From the NCBI GenBank assembly GCA_036365455.1, contig JAWQUS010000020.1:6111001-6175000 (forward strand): a DNA stretch of 64,000 nucleotides, in the 5' to 3' direction. A program made the translations under genes and the position numbers. Every line of letters starts with the position of its first letter. Position 1 is the first letter of the stretch. The notes below the pieces were generated by a model, which worked only from the letters and a program-made list of their open reading frames with translations, searched no databases and was not told the origin of the DNA. This document shows positions 9,951 to 20,471 of this stretch, piece by piece. Origin of the DNA: Macrosoma leucophasiata (lineage: Eukaryota; Arthropoda; Insecta; Lepidoptera; Hedylidae).

Positions 9951-10555
9951 GTATGACTTTCAGTTTAAGAAAGAGTATTGACTTACAGAAATAATCGTTC
10001 CTTTTTTGTCCCAAATGACCGTTTACAGAAATATTACAATAAAAAATCTTTATTATTATTATTAAGTAGATATTATAGTTCATAGACATATTATGACTTT
10101 ATAGCTTATTATTTTGAATCCACAGAACACAATCACGATTTTCCTTTTTAATCTTTCAAGGATCGTAAGGCCATCGGCGCCCAGACACAATTGAATTTCA
10201 ATTGTCATATTATTCTCGTGTCTGGAGGGATTAATTAACTTAACTGAAATAATAATTGTAACTGTTACCTACTATCTAATCAGTGCAAATAATGCACGCT
10301 GTGTTTTAGTATACAAGGCCGAAGGAAATTTTGTAATGTTGTGTTGTAGGTACCTGCTTAATTATTATACTATCGTGATTTCGTTAAATGATCTTTCAGT
10401 GGTCAGAGTGGTCAATTACAACATTTTAACAAATTGAAGTAATAATCCAGTTATTTTTCTGTATCTGCGCCGTCATGCCAAATACCTACATTACGATTTA
10501 TGATTTACGGTGGGCAAGGAGAACGGAACGTGAAACATTTTTATTCATGCAGACA
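9951..10555. other. Gap: no feature recognised
   Basis: AT-rich; no shared repeat apart from a small TTGAATTTCAATTG palindrome near 10191. Confidence 0.45.
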
Positions 10556-10559
10556 TTTA

Positions 10560-10712
10560 CCCCCTTATTCATAAACGTACATTAGATACGTTTTAGCTAT
10601 AGAATGCTTTGTCTTTGTCAGTTGCACTGTCAAATGTGCAGGATAGAAAAAGGCAAAGGAGAGATTAGCAACACTTTAGCTAAAATACGTAGGTAAAATA
10701 TGAATAAGGGGG
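10560..10712. mobile_element. MITE-C5, copy 1
   Basis: Ends CCCCCTTATTCATAAACGTA on the left and TGAATAAGGGGG on the right. The interior is also partly palindromic (GATACGTTTTAGCTATAGAA against TAGCTAAAATACG). Four copies of 146-153 bp are present (also 30168-30313, 44429-44574, 47696-47841). Flanking bases do not give one consistent TSD, so the superfamily is open. Confidence 0.8.
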
Positions 10713-10769
10713 TTAGAGTTTCACGAAACCTTTCTTTTATGAGTTATTTTTAGTTGGATCATTGTTGTG

Positions 10770-11110
10770 GTTTTACTGGTGGTAGAGCTCCAGTGACGGA
10801 GCTCGCGGGCATAGGCACCACCGCATTACCTAATATACTTTCCGCTAAATGGTAGTGTTCAGCACTATCGTGTTCCGGTCAGGTGGTAATGGACGGCCCT
10901 GTTATTTCCGGCACAGAGGCATGACACCTTAGGCCTCAGGAGTGATAACGTATCTGCATTTTGACCTTGGTCTTTGTGTGGGTGTCTATAGGCTCCAGTC
11001 ATCACTTAACATCAATGTGAACTGCAAACTTGCTTACCATTTCCATTAAATTAAAAAAAAAAACCATGTGCACTGCAAGCTTGTTGCCATCTTCGTCACA
11101 TAAAATAAAT
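10770..11110 (+). repeat. Rep-B copy with extra 3' tail
   Basis: Rep-B from ACTGGTGGTAGAGCTCCAGT to an A run near 11055, followed by a second degraded tail piece (CTGCAAGCTTGTTGCCATCT, CACATAAAATAAA). Confidence 0.72.
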
Positions 11111-11495
11111 GTTATTGGCACTATCTCGTGTATACATACGTCATCAAGATTAATTCTAAAATAACGAGACAAACAATGTGCTTAATAAAATAACTTTCAT
11201 CCGACACACCAGCAGAAGATAAGAATCGTTGGTTTTACAAAGGCATTAAGAAAATTAGAAACCGTATCGAGTTACACTTTATCTCGTACTCATTAAGCAT
11301 TGCATTAGATTTACATGTATCGTAGACATTTCTTTTCTATTCACTTTGAGGCGCGGGCCCACCGCGGCGCACGGAGAAGCTGCGCACGTGTATTAAGCCT
11401 CGCTTTATATGACATTGTTTGTGGTAGTGTCCACTGCAACCCACGAAGAGGCTACACATGAATTGACGTCATTGACACATGCGTGGCTAGCACAA
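11111..11495. other. Gap: no feature recognised
   Basis: A short GC-rich patch at 11350-11400 (GCGCGGGCCCACCGCGGCGC) has no recognisable role. Confidence 0.4.
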
Positions 11496-11496
11496 C

Positions 11497-11688
11497 GCTA
11501 TCAACGTGGGTCTACGTTTCCACTAGGAGTACACGAATATGGCCCACGACTATATATACAGCTCGCTTATCTATCCTTGGATTGTAGTGGGACGTGTGTA
11601 GCCTCCGTGTGCCGTGCCACGCCACGCTATATATTATTCGTGGGTCTTCATGTACTCCAGTCGAAACATTGACCCACGTTGTCAAACA
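11497..11688. mobile_element. Short inverted-repeat element (MITE-like)
   Basis: The left arm (about 11502-11555) has CAACGTGGGTCTACGTTTCC, ACTAGGAGTAC and GGCCCACGA; the right arm (about 11630-11682) has the reverse complements GTGGGTCTTCATGTACTCCA and GACCCACGTTG. The arms are imperfect, about 50 bp each. No TSD assigned. ORFs on both strands are incidental. Confidence 0.55.
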
Positions 11689-11839
11689 AATTAAAACAAG
11701 CACCTAAAATGCGTCGCGTGTCCGCATGCGTCTCGGTGGTCTCGCGCCTTTAATCCTATTACTTTATTTGCGAATATGGGTGCATGGTGAAAATATATTT
11801 TTTTAATGAGATGTAGGTGTACAAACAAGCAAAGAATTC

Positions 11840-11927
11840 GGAAGAGCGGCTGGACTAGATTCCCAGTAGGCCGCGAGTTCGAGTCTCGCCTGAAGTCAAA
11901 TTTTTCTTTCCATTTTTCTTTAAAATA
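11840..11927 (+). mobile_element. SINE-2 (tRNA-derived), 5'-truncated, 13-bp TSD
   Basis: Begins in the D-arm region (GGAAGAGCGGCTGGACTAGA), keeps the B-box GAGTTCGAGTCTCGC, and ends with TGAAGTC plus the family tail TTTTTCTTTCC. It is bounded by an exact 13-bp duplication AAGCAAAGAATTC at 11827-11839 and 11928-11940. The long TSD and 5' truncation indicate LINE-mediated retroposition. Confidence 0.85.
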
Positions 11928-11941
11928 AAGCAAAGAATTCA

Positions 11942-12040
11942 CCTGGGTTGCACCACGACTTTTGTTAAAGACAAAGTTATTGTAACATTTCACATCCTTT
12001 TCTAATTTAAAGACTTTAAATTAAAAAAGGATGTGAAATG
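11942..12040. mobile_element. MITE-Q, partial copy 1
   Basis: Starts CCTGGGTTGCACCACGACTT and carries ACATTTCACATCC then its complement GGATGTGAAATGT. The right end is missing, replaced by a Rep-B fragment. Other copies: 31371-31441, 41258-41402, 41773-42051 and 48757-48815. Confidence 0.65.
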
Positions 12041-12101
12041 TACGACCCTGTAATTTCCGGCACAGAGGCATAACACCTTAGGCCTTAGAAGTGGTAACCT
12101 T
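12041..12101 (+). repeat. Rep-B internal fragment
   Basis: CCTGTAATTTCCGGCACAGA through AGTGGTAACC, abutting the broken MITE-Q end, so the junction is a rearrangement or truncated insertion. Confidence 0.6.
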
Positions 12102-12327
12102 TATAGCTACTTTACGGGATTTATTCGCCTGTTTACTTGTTTGATAAAAATTATATACCACCAACTCTACCACCAATGAAAACGTATTCTAATTTATTAT
12201 AGCTATTTCATTCGCTTACTGTGACGTCTGTGACCCCATTAATTCATAGTGTGGTCGACTTATCACTTATACCTTTATCAGGCCGACAAGTTTGATACGC
12301 GGTTTTCACAACTTTTGTGATTGTTAT

Positions 12328-12530
12328 ATTTATTTTTCGCTATAACGAGTGAACTTTAGAAATTTATGAAAAAATGGATAGAAAAATTTAACTTCGGGCA
12401 GGCATCGAACCTGCAACCTCAGGATAACTAGTCTAGCCGCTTTACCACTAAGCTACCTAGGTTCGATTCCTGCCCGAAGTCAAATTTTTCTTTCCGTTTT
12501 TTCTTTAATTTCTAATTTTTGTGATGTCCA
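12328..12530. mobile_element. SINE-2 foldback copy 2 (tRNA-derived)
   Basis: Inverted SINE-2 tails flank a tRNA-like core. Left (minus): tail, then AACTTCGGGCAGGCATCGAA, CCTCAGGATAACTAGTCTAG and CCGCTTTACCACTAAGCTAC. Right (plus): AGGTTCGATTCCTGCCCGAA then GTCAAATTTTTCTTTCC. The core reads on the minus strand like a tRNA head with A-box TAGCTTAGTGGTAAAG and B-box GGTTCGATGCC. It is organised like the foldback at 3471-3655. Confidence 0.65.
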
Positions 12531-12672
12531 CAATATTTTTACGTTTAGATTTTATTTAGCTAAATACAATTTTAGGGGGCCCTTTTGTAGGATTGCGCAA
12601 GTGGGATAGCGACGCAGGGCAGCGGCGGTAGTCAGGCTTGTTATTGCATTTAGTAGTGATCATACATTCAAC

Positions 12673-12930
12673 TTTTACTGGTGGTAGAGCTCCAGTGACG
12701 AAGCTCGCGGGCGTAGGCACCACCGCATTACCTAATAAACTTGCCGCTAAATGGTAGTGTTCAGCACTATCGTGTTCCGGTCAGGTGGTAATGCACGGCT
12801 CTGTAATTGCCGGCACAGAGGCATAACACCTAATGCCTCGGGAGTGGCAGCGCATCTGCATTTTGACCTCTGGTCATTGTGTGGGTGTCTATAGGCTGCA
12901 GTCATCACTTAACATCAATGTGAACTACAC
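12673..12930 (+). repeat. Rep-B copy, 3'-truncated
   Basis: From TTTTACTGGTGGTAGAGCTC to CACTTAACATCAATGTGAAC; the poly-A tail is missing and the sequence breaks into unrelated DNA. Confidence 0.75.
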
Positions 12931-13274
12931 CCGTCAATGTTGAGTGTATACATGTCTAGAATTATCATAACATGAAAAAAAAAATAGGTTTAGTTAAAAA
13001 CATTCCTGATATATGTATACAAAATAATTGACCAAGTTTAAAAAATAATATGGCGTTAAGTTTACAAACGCATAAAGACATATATTTTTTTATATTTAGA
13101 TACTCTCGAAAAAAACCTCGCATATATTTTTCTAAAGCTCATATTTGATGAACTGATTAACGTCATATGTTTGCGACAGCCTCTTTAACTATTCAAAACA
13201 AATGCTTATGCCTTTAGTATGCTAAATAAAAGCCTTCAATTATTCAAGAAAAACATTATCGTACACCACTTGGT

Positions 13275-13630
13275 AAGTATGAAAACCGGCCGAGTGCGAG
13301 TCGGACTCTCGCACGAAGGGTGCCGTGCCATCATCTATAAAACATAACCACGTTTGTTGTGTGTATCTATACCTACATTCTCTGAAAATTTGAGGAGTCT
13401 CTGCTGCCGTTCTTAATTAATATTGAGCAAAAATACGAAAAAAACGTTTATTCTATGGGGACCCATGAGGACCCACCCCCTTAATATTTTCATTTTTCTA
13501 TTTTTAGTATTTGTTATAGCAGCCACGAAAATAATTTGTGAAAATTTCAGCTTTCTAGATATCATTTTTCTAGCTATCAGGTTTATGAGATTAGGGTTTT
13601 TACCTTTTAGGCACGGAAACCTATAATATT
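13275..13630 (+). repeat. Rep-G dispersed repeat
   Basis: Starts AAAACCGGCCGAGTGCGAGT followed by CGGACTCTCGCACGAAGGGT, and ends near GGCACGGAAACCTATAA. This resembles a repeat very common in Lepidoptera. Another, more complex copy is at 21763-22770. The 67-codon ORF inside it is hydrophobic and shows no gene-like feature. Confidence 0.65.
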
Positions 13631-13664
13631 CTGCTCCGCGTTGCAGTATAATTGTTTTTTCACA

Positions 13665-13835
13665 TTTTCAGTTCACATGGATGTTAAGTGATGACTGCAG
13701 CTTATAGACATCTGCATATAAATAAACCAGAGGTCAAAATGCTCAGTGATAGTTTGAGGGGTCATTATTACCATCTAACCGGAACCCTGTAGTAATGAGC
13801 ACTACCGTTAGTAGGCACATAGATTAGGTAATAGG
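13665..13835 (-). repeat. Rep-B, diverged copy
   Basis: Recognisable by TGTTAAGTGATGACTGCAGC, AGAGGTCAAAATGC, TACCATCTAACCGGAAC and GAGCACTACC. Heavily diverged, so relatively old. Confidence 0.55.
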
Positions 13836-13886
13836 TGTAGGATTAGGAAAATGGTTTTTCTTTCAATAAAATAATATTATAGGTCC

Positions 13887-14031
13887 ATATTATCCGCCAA
13901 ATACTCAAACGTCACTCAAATCAAGTGGGACTTTAAAGTCTTCTGTCTATATAAAACACTTTCAAACGATTGAGATAGCGCACATTTGAGGGTTGCTTAA
14001 AATTGAGTGACGTTTGAATATTCGGCCATAT
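13887..14031. mobile_element. Short MITE-like inverted-repeat element
   Basis: The left arm CCAAATACTCAAACGTCACT and right arm AGTGACGTTTGAATATTCGG are reverse complementary over about 30 bp. About 145 bp in all; no TSD assigned and no coding capacity. Confidence 0.55.
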
Positions 14032-14315
14032 CACCTTAATTATACAATATAAAAAATTGTACAAAATTACACAAAAAAATTAATTAAAAATTGTCCTAAA
14101 ACTAATCAAAGTACACGATGTATACAATATTAAAAAGAATTAAGAAATAGTTGACAACATTATTTTAAGAAATTTAATTTTTATCAAAATTTAAACCAAA
14201 TCATAAATAAAAAGACACAAAAATTAAATCACAATTAAATACATATTTCTAAAACCTACCTAAAATGTTGACTATGTCTCCATAGTCAGTCAAACAAACC
14301 GTCCCTTGTCATCCA

Positions 14316-14560
14316 TGGTTTTATTTATTTATTTATGGAGAACCAACAGCTTTTACAATCATAATAACATAAAATCAATTTGAAAACAGAGAGCTTATTA
14401 TATTTACAGGTTCCCGCGAATATAAAACAAATTATACACCTTCAATGTGAGAACACAACATATTCAAACTGCATCTACATTAAACATTTGTTTTCTTCAT
14501 TTCAGGGCAATAAAATAAATGCTTGTTCTTAATACGTTTTTTTAACCATTCATTTATTTA
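14316..14560 (-). mobile_element. Probable LINE 3' tail (weak)
   Basis: Begins with TTTTATTTATTTATTTATGG, which on the minus strand is a TAAA-type simple tail, followed by GAACCAACAGC. This layout is common for jockey-like LINE ends in Lepidoptera. No reverse transcriptase remnant is visible. Confidence 0.3.
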
Positions 14561-14585
14561 ATCGATAGTTTAAACAGATTCAGAC

Positions 14586-14902
14586 CATAGAGCAACACGG
14601 GCTACCGGCCGCGGCGCGGTGGACCGGAGGGGAGGAGCCATAGCATTTATTACCGCTGCAAAACAGTCTGTCATTTTTTGCGGGGGGAAATTCGTGTCAC
14701 ACACACACACTACAAAAATCGTCTATTACTACGAAACTCACACTTTGACTTTAACAAATTACATACACAATTTCACGGATACATTTAAACATCTAGACGA
14801 CAGGCATAGGGCCACTTGGGCTTGTACTTTGACAGAGGGGAAAGCCTGCCTATGGCTACACCCCTCCGGTCAGCCGCGGCCGGTGGCCCGTGTTGCTCTA
14901 TG
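14586..14902. mobile_element. hAT-type MITE, copy 2 (317 bp, 8-bp TSD)
   Basis: Same TIRs as copy 1 (CATAGAGCAACACGGGCTAC at the left, CCCGTGTTGCTCTATG at the right) with an exact 8-bp TSD ATTCAGAC at 14578-14585 and 14903-14910. It shares the interior with copy 1 (ACACACTACAAAAATCGTCT, ACTTTGACTTTAACAAA). Non-autonomous; the 94-codon ORF is an artefact. Confidence 0.9.
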
Positions 14903-14910
14903 ATTCAGAC

Positions 14911-15358
14911 TCAAAACTGATAATATATATTATTATAGCCTCAGAAAATTAATGGTTTCGTGACCTTCTCTGACGTTGTCTATAATGCAGGCTTTATAAA
15001 AAAAAAATATTTAAACACACAACAATTTAGTCGGTATCGACTGATCAAGATACAGGTGTTGGACTAAAAAAAATATGTATACAATGTTATATTTTTTATG
15101 TTTTAACTGAAGACTAAATTGCATAGTGGGTAATTGGGACAATTTGTTGTGCATTGTCTAAATTAAGCAATTTTAGTACAAGGTAGTTTAAAGTCAAAGA
15201 TACATTACTTGTCTAACCATCTAAGCGTTCTTTCATTTTATATGTCACAGTACCTGACATGATATGCGACATAGGTTTTTTTAATGGGCAACTTTTGCAA
15301 GAAGTATTTAAATTTATGGGGCCATCGTTGACAACTTTTGACTATTAATTTCGTCAAC
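14911..15358. other. Gap: no feature recognised
   Basis: AT-rich, no ORF and no shared repeat. Confidence 0.45.
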
Positions 15359-15420
15359 ACAAACATATTTTGTTCTTAGGTTTTCGCGAGCTACACTCAT
15401 TGAAATAAAACTAATTGTAC
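15359..15420 (-). repeat. Rep-H end fragment
   Basis: GTTCTTAGGTTTTCGCGAGC and TCATTGAAATAAAACTA, the reverse complement of the Rep-H end near 9905-9950. Confidence 0.5.
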
Positions 15421-15570
15421 TATTTATTTTTCGCAATAACACAAGCAAGTGAACTTTAGAAAATAAAGAAAAAAAAACGGAAAGAAATATTTGACTTCGG
15501 GCAGGAATTGAACCTTGACCTCAGGATAACCACTCCAGCCGCTTTACCACTAAGCTACCGAAGTCGGATT
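15421..15570 (-). mobile_element. SINE-2 copy (tRNA-derived)
   Basis: Minus-strand SINE: tail first (TTTCGCAATAACAC, GGAAAGAAATATT), then GACTTCGGGCAGGAATTGAA, CCAGCCGCTTTACCACTAAG and CTACCGAAGTC. The acceptor-like CTTCGGTAG/CGAAGTC pair is kept but the B-box is damaged (GGTTCAATTCC). Confidence 0.65.
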
Positions 15571-15689
15571 TATGTCGCGTCTATGAAACTAAAATTTGTG
15601 TTAACCCTGAACGCTACGCAAGACGTTTGCGAAATAGATGGAAGGATATGGAAGGTAGCTGCACATAATAATTTTTCAAACTGCTGTCA

Positions 15690-15830
15690 GACAAATATCA
15701 CCTCAGCCTTCCCGAGACCACGGAACCTGAAAAGCTACCGAATGGTCGGGTTCGATTTTAAATAATAATTTTAGTTTAATATACGCGGGATAAAACCGAA
15801 AACTAGTTTAATTTCAATTCAGAAAACATT
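15690..15830 (+). repeat. Rep-H copy
   Basis: CGAGACCACGGAACCTGAAA, GGTCGGGTTCGATTTTAAAT, TATACGCGGGATAAAACC, then AAACTAGTTTAATTTCAAT. It aligns block by block with 24022-24142. Confidence 0.62.
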
Positions 15831-16799
15831 ATTTGTTCCTTTTATAATTACATGTTTTGTTCAATAATATTTTAAATATGGTGTCGTATGTCGTAGGTCT
15901 TAAAAGGTGGAGCATAACTCACATGGAACAAAAACGATATTGGATACCAAATTACAGAATGGTACAGGTTGTCATTATCCAATTATCCCGATTTCTTACA
16001 CCTACAATACCTGAACAAAACTTACCGCATTATCAAAACAGAGTGGTGATATTGTGAATATTGATCAGCAAATTCGGTGAAAAAACCCCAAATCGTTACT
16101 TCCATTGAATTGGCTATGAAGCTCTGTCTGTCTGAAATTTCCGCAAATAACTATTAACCCAATGCTCTTTAAAGGGTCATATGAAGAGATATAATTATGG
16201 TTACGCTGCTAGTGGATCACTGTCCTAAGCACCGACACAAGGCTGCGTTTGACGTCACATAACCTGAGGACGTCGTGAGGCGAATCTACTTGGATGCGGT
16301 ACGCTATTTTAACAATCCGAAATGGACCTTCACACAACGCAATAGACTTTAAAATTATTTTACTCCTTTGCCATATCTGATGGAAGGTTACATCAGGTTT
16401 TAATACTTCGCATACCTCTTCCTAGTGCAGTACGTCAGCGATAAGGACATTTTTATGGTTTGGAATAAGTAAAAATTCGTTTCGTATATAACATTTTTGA
16501 TGAGCCTATAATGGAGATGACGTACCTCTACTAAGTGCAGGTGTCGCGAACTTTTTTGCAACACAATTTTTGTGTTTAACCTTTACATCTGCTTTTACTA
16601 TAATAACGATCGTTAAATAAAATTTTACTTCACATAACATTATCTCAGAATATAAAACTTTATTACAAAAAATTATTTACTCATACATATAAAAAATAAT
16701 GCGTGTATAAAGTATGTCGTTGATAAATATATTCTTAAATCAATTGATATAAAAATCACAAAAAGACCTAGGAGCTAAGAAAAACGAGTATTGAAAGTT
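15831..16799. other. Gap: no feature recognised
   Basis: About 1 kb without a recognisable repeat or gene. A 66-codon ORF at 15857-16057 has no domain. Confidence 0.45.
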
Positions 16800-16950
16800 T
16801 TTTCAACATTATAGGGATTTATCTCGCGTATATTAAACATAAATAATTTTTAAAATCAACCCGACGCACGCTTCGGTCGCCTTTCAGCTTCCGTGGTTTT
16901 ATTTCGATGAGTTTAGTTCGCGAAAACCTTAGAACATTTTTTTTATGTAA
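16800..16950 (-). repeat. Rep-H copy
   Basis: Reverse orientation: TTTATCTCGCGTATATTAAA, AAAATCAACCCGACGC, CTTTCAGCTTCCGTGG, then GTTCGCGAAAACCTTAGAAC. Confidence 0.58.
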
Positions 16951-17218
16951 TGGAAGTAGCAAACAAGCATGCAGTTCACATTGATGTTAAGTGATGACTG
17001 CAGCCTATAGACACTTACACAAAGACCAAGGTCAAAATGCAGATGTATTACCACTCCTGAGGCCTAAGGTGTTATGCCTCTGTGCCGGAAATTACAGGGC
17101 CGTACATTACCACCTGACCGGAACACGATAGTGCTGAACACTACCATTTAGCGGCAAGTATATTAGGTAATGCGGTCCTACGCCCGCGCCTATGCCTAGG
17201 CCCGCGAGCTCCGTCACT
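16940..17218 (-). repeat. Rep-B copy
   Basis: Reverse orientation with T-rich end at 16939-16945, GCATGCAGTTCACATTGATG, GGCCTAAGGTGTTATGCCTC and GCTCCGTCACTT. The extreme 5' end (the GGTGGTAGAGCTCCAG part) is missing. Confidence 0.72.
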
Positions 17219-17224
17219 TTTCTG

Positions 17225-17288
17225 TCTCCTTATTTTTACTTTAATTTCTAAATTCACTCGAATGTGTTATTGCGAAAAATAATAATAT
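17225..17288 (+). mobile_element. SINE-2 tail fragment
   Basis: TTACTTTAATTTCTAAATTC then TGTGTTATTGCGAAAAATAA, the distal tail of SINE-2; the tRNA head is absent. Confidence 0.45.
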
Positions 17289-17369
17289 GACAAATCCAGT
17301 TATGTTTTTTTTCCTTTTTCGTTAAGAACCTGTTAACCAACACTTTAAAATTAAAATAAATATGAATGA

Positions 17370-17600
17370 CTAGCTGACCCGGCAAACTTCGTATTGCCTC
17401 ACAATGTGTCAAAGGTTTGATATATACGAACTATTTGTATGGGAAAATGAAATTGTGGTTTTTACTATTTTACTTCAATTTCTTCATATTTTTTAACCTT
17501 TTAAACCTTTCCTGGACTTCCAAAAATCATTCAAAACCAAAATTAGTCAAATCGCTCCAGCCGTTCTCGAGTTTTAGCGAGACTAACGAATTTGTGTTGA
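17370..17600 (-). mobile_element. Helitron-like element, 3' end and body
   Basis: On the minus strand it ends AATACGAAGTTTGCCGGGTC then AGCTAG|T. The plus-strand text matches the reverse complement of the element at 50662-51026 (GTCAAAGGTTTGATA, CTATTTGTATGGGAAAATGA). A small GGCAA/TTGCC stem sits about 12 nt before the CTAG end. The other end is not clear. A 98-codon ORF over it is not a gene. Confidence 0.5.
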
Positions 17601-17934
17601 CTTTAAGAGCACTTGTTCGTTTGTTACTATTTGTTAAGAAGTCTGAAAATAACGAAACAAATGGCCCTGTAATACTATCACAGACACATAGTACTTATCT
17701 ACCTAACTCTTAAACTCTGTATTGCATGTTTTGTTTCCTTCGTAGATTAGAAATAGAAAATATTTTTATTTCGAATAGATCTTTACGGATACTTTCAAAA
17801 CGTTAAGAAATATAAAATACCTAGAGTGAATAACCATTACATAAAGTAAAGCAAAATCATATATCAATAGAAATTAAAAATTAGAATTTAAACTACTTAG
17901 TTAAAACATAATAATCACCAAATTTTTCAATTCC

Positions 17935-19130
17935 TTCAATGATGATAAATGAATAAAAAGAAAAACTTATTCGTCAAGATCAAAGTTATTCACTTAGCAG
18001 AGTTCCAAGTGCAGTCACTACTGAGAAGAACTCCGCTACCCAACAAACTCAGTAAGAGCTATTTTAAATGAGAGCTTAAATCTAGTACAAATTATCGTGA
18101 AAAATCAAATAATGTGAACGTCCATAGCATAGATGCAAATAAACTGCTATCTACTAAATGTGATGTAGCTCCTGCAAACCAGAACAGACCAGTCCCCACC
18201 AACAGCACCCGTTCACGAGTATGACGCATGTGACAGCCATTAGAGGGAAGTGAGCAACCCGCCACACGACGCCGCCAAAGGCAAAGACATTTAAGCGTGC
18301 ATGACTGCTCCGGATATGCATACGGCAAAATAAAAGATGGAATTAGTATACAGCCAGGGTATTCACATTATTCAACCCTTAACAATACTAATTACAGAAT
18401 ACACGAAATAACAGTATCATGAAATAGCCTGGCAGCGATCGCTATAATCCCAAGATGTACTATCATTAAGATAATCACAGGTCTTATAGTAATTACATTT
18501 ATATAAACGTTCTTTCATTACTTTCTCAAATTTATTGATCGATAGACTTTGAACGTTTTTGGGGATTTGATTAAAGAACCGTATACATTGACCTCTGAAA
18601 GAATTACTGACCCTATTCAGCCGCGTTGCATGCACGGACAATTTGTATTTGTTCCTAGTATTTATACTGTGATTGTTACCTATTGTAGGAAACTCATTAA
18701 TGTTTTTACGGACATATAATACATTTTCTTAAATGTATTGCGAAGCTACAGTCAGAATATTTATTTCTTTAAATTTATCTCTAAGAGATACCCTCGGACT
18801 CAGCCCGTAGAAAGCCCGGACAGCTCTCTTTTGCAGTACAAAAAAAATGTTGACGTCGGCGGAATTTCCTCATAGAAAAATGCCATAGGACATTATACTG
18901 TGAAAATAACTAAAATAAACAAGGCGAGCCGTCTCGACGTCTGTTAATAGTCTAATCCTTTTCACAGCAAACGCTGCCGAGCTAAGTCTATTAGCTAATT
19001 TGGCAATATGGGGACCCCATTGCAATTTAGCATCCACGGTAATGCCAAGAAATACCGTGGACTCTACGATCTCCAATACTTCCTCACTTATCTTAACATT
19101 GGTTTCGATAAATGAGGAAGTATTGGAGAT
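17935..19130 (-). mobile_element. CR1/jockey-like LINE, 3' end with RT C-terminal remnant
   Basis: Two minus-strand ORF pieces belong to the C-terminal part of a non-LTR reverse transcriptase. Around 18870-19130 motifs such as FLGITVDAKLQWGPHI and YFSYFHSIMSYGI mark the region after the catalytic core. At 18417-18641 IRFFNQIPKNVQSL and KFEKVMKERLYK mark the C terminus. A stop or frame break lies between them. The catalytic YADD box is upstream and missing, so it cannot mobilise. The downstream part (17935-18410) is read as its 3' UTR, by inference. A 77-bp inverted duplication (19062-19138) breaks the upstream end. Confidence 0.72.
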
Positions 19131-19138
19131 CGTGGAAC
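19062..19138. repeat. Inverted duplication inside LINE fragment
   Basis: ACGATCTCCAATACTTCCTC is repeated as GAGGAAGTATTGGAGATCGT about 35 nt downstream. Because of this, both strands show a similar peptide, which is a palindrome effect. Confidence 0.7.
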
Positions 19139-19194
19139 TGAGGCTCGTCACGCGTATATACAAACAAAATAAAAAAATCATTAAAAAAACTGGT

Positions 19195-19385
19195 TGCCTG
19201 TAAAGTCGGTTTTACGGGCGAAGATTTTACGTGACAACGTCTTTTTCTCGGTAGAAAGGCATTCGCCGGTCCGGCAGGCCTCTCTCGTTCGGTGACTCGT
19301 CGTTACGTTACCGGGTGTTACACTTTTTCGTGAGTGACTCCGAGTCGCAACCTAATTTAAGACGTTGTCACGTCAAAAAAACCAA
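19195..19385. mobile_element. Inverted-repeat element of unknown class
   Basis: TTTTACGTGACAACGTCTTT (19225-19244) and AAGACGTTGTCACGTCAAAA (19359-19378) are inverted repeats about 115 bp apart, with a GC-rich interior (GCCGGTCCGGCAGGCC). It directly follows the LINE fragment. It may be part of a larger repeat that starts GGTTGCCTGTAAAGTCGG near 19193. Confidence 0.5.
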
Positions 19386-19838
19386 AGCCGATGAGTCCCA
19401 TATATTTATGGGTAATTAATTATACTTAATTTTGTACAAATATTCGAAAAACGCCGGGCGGTCACTTATCCCTGGGACACATTGTATAACTTAATGCTAG
19501 CATTGGAAAACCACTAAGGTTTGTAAGTATGATCTATATTTTTTCACGTAGCATGCGTGAGATGTAGTGGTGTTATTTGTTTAGCCAGGTAAACAGTTCG
19601 CTTGCCATTGTTTTGTAATGGCGACGTCACGAATGCATAAATGGAATATTTGTACGTTTAAATCATCTTTAATTGCGATCGCAATTATCGTCGATAACAT
19701 TTGCTATTGTTTAATATCTTATATATAGGTACATACATGTATAAATTGTAGCAGATTGTCTGGAAATGGTATGCTAAGGATGGTTTTATGTCTAGAAACT
19801 TCTGTTTTATTAAAAACGAGCTGAGTCCGTGTGTTCTC
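19386..19838. other. Gap: no feature recognised
   Basis: AT-rich; contains the palindrome GCGATCGC near 19676 but no supported feature. Confidence 0.4.
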
Positions 19839-19839
19839 G

Positions 19840-19912
19840 AGCTCAACACTGGAACTCTACCATCAGTACAATGTATTAAACTTCACCGGGCAATCGGCGA
19901 GCGAAAAGGACT
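19840..19912 (-). repeat. Rep-B 5' end fragment plus a shared unit
   Basis: GGAACTCTACCATCAGTAC is a Rep-B 5' end; the following CACCGGGCAATCGGCGAGCG recurs reverse-complemented at about 46562-46582. Confidence 0.45.
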
Positions 19913-19924
19913 CTAGACCTACAT

Positions 19925-19984
19925 TTCACACAACTGCTTAGGACCCTTATACCCATAAGGGTCTCCCCTAAGCAGTTGTGTGAA
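19925..19984. repeat. Nested hairpin
   Basis: TTCACACAACTGCTTAGG (19925-19942) pairs with CCTAAGCAGTTGTGTGAA (19967-19984), and inside it GACCCTTAT pairs with ATAAGGGTC. The 18-bp outer stem is perfect. Function unknown; a foldback remnant is likelier than an RNA gene. Confidence 0.55.
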
Positions 19985-20049
19985 GCCGAGCCAATAAAAA
20001 TGTATAGATATTTACTTAAACATTGTTGTTTTTAACTTTTTATTTCTTC

Positions 20050-20335
20050 GTTTACAACTACCAGTTAGGTAAATTAAATTATAATTCTATCACCCCTGTC
20101 AAGTATGAGAGTCGAATAATAACTTTTGTTCAGCTGTCAAGGATCTGGGCACACATTGATGTGACTCTAAGCTGGAGAGTTCATATCAGTGAGGTGAGCC
20201 GAGCTGTTTATGCCGCTCTACATTCTCCAAAGAAGCCAGTGAAGTTTTGCTCGAAAGAAAGAAACGTGATCAAACTTGCGAAGACAAAAAATAAAGCGGA
20301 TTGAGTTATTTATTTATCGATCCTGTTAGTCCAAA
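20050..20335 (+). mobile_element. LINE reverse transcriptase fragment (CR1/jockey-like)
   Basis: The plus-strand frame shows QLGKLNYNSITPVKYE, WAHIDVTLSWRVHISEVSRA and VYAALHS, matching the same region of the better preserved LINE at 55660-56752 (QLAKLDLSS, LHIDATLSWNVQVSEVCRS). Only about 70 residues downstream of the RT core are present. The last part (GCGGATTGAGTTATTTAT) recurs inverted at 20855-20890, so the locus was rearranged. Confidence 0.65.
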
Positions 20336-20471
20336 GAATTTCATTTAGATCCGAATGAACAAACATCAGTATAATCAATGATGGGGAAAATTAGGGCTTA
20401 AACAAGTCGAATCTTAGTTTCACATGGCAGAAAAATTCTAAGTCGGTTGAGAGAATGTAGAGCGCCATAAA

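Noticed and set aside
11340..11420. GC-rich patch with nearby TATATA as a promoter
   Set aside because: No downstream coding sequence; the TATA-like text lies inside an inverted-repeat element.
18870..19203. Similar peptides on both strands, possible overlapping genes
   Set aside because: The overlap is a 20-bp inverted duplication within a LINE fragment, which makes both strands read alike.
19925..19984. Hairpin as a microRNA precursor
   Set aside because: The stem is short, broken by an uneven inner loop, and comparable foldbacks are frequent here; without small-RNA data I do not call it.
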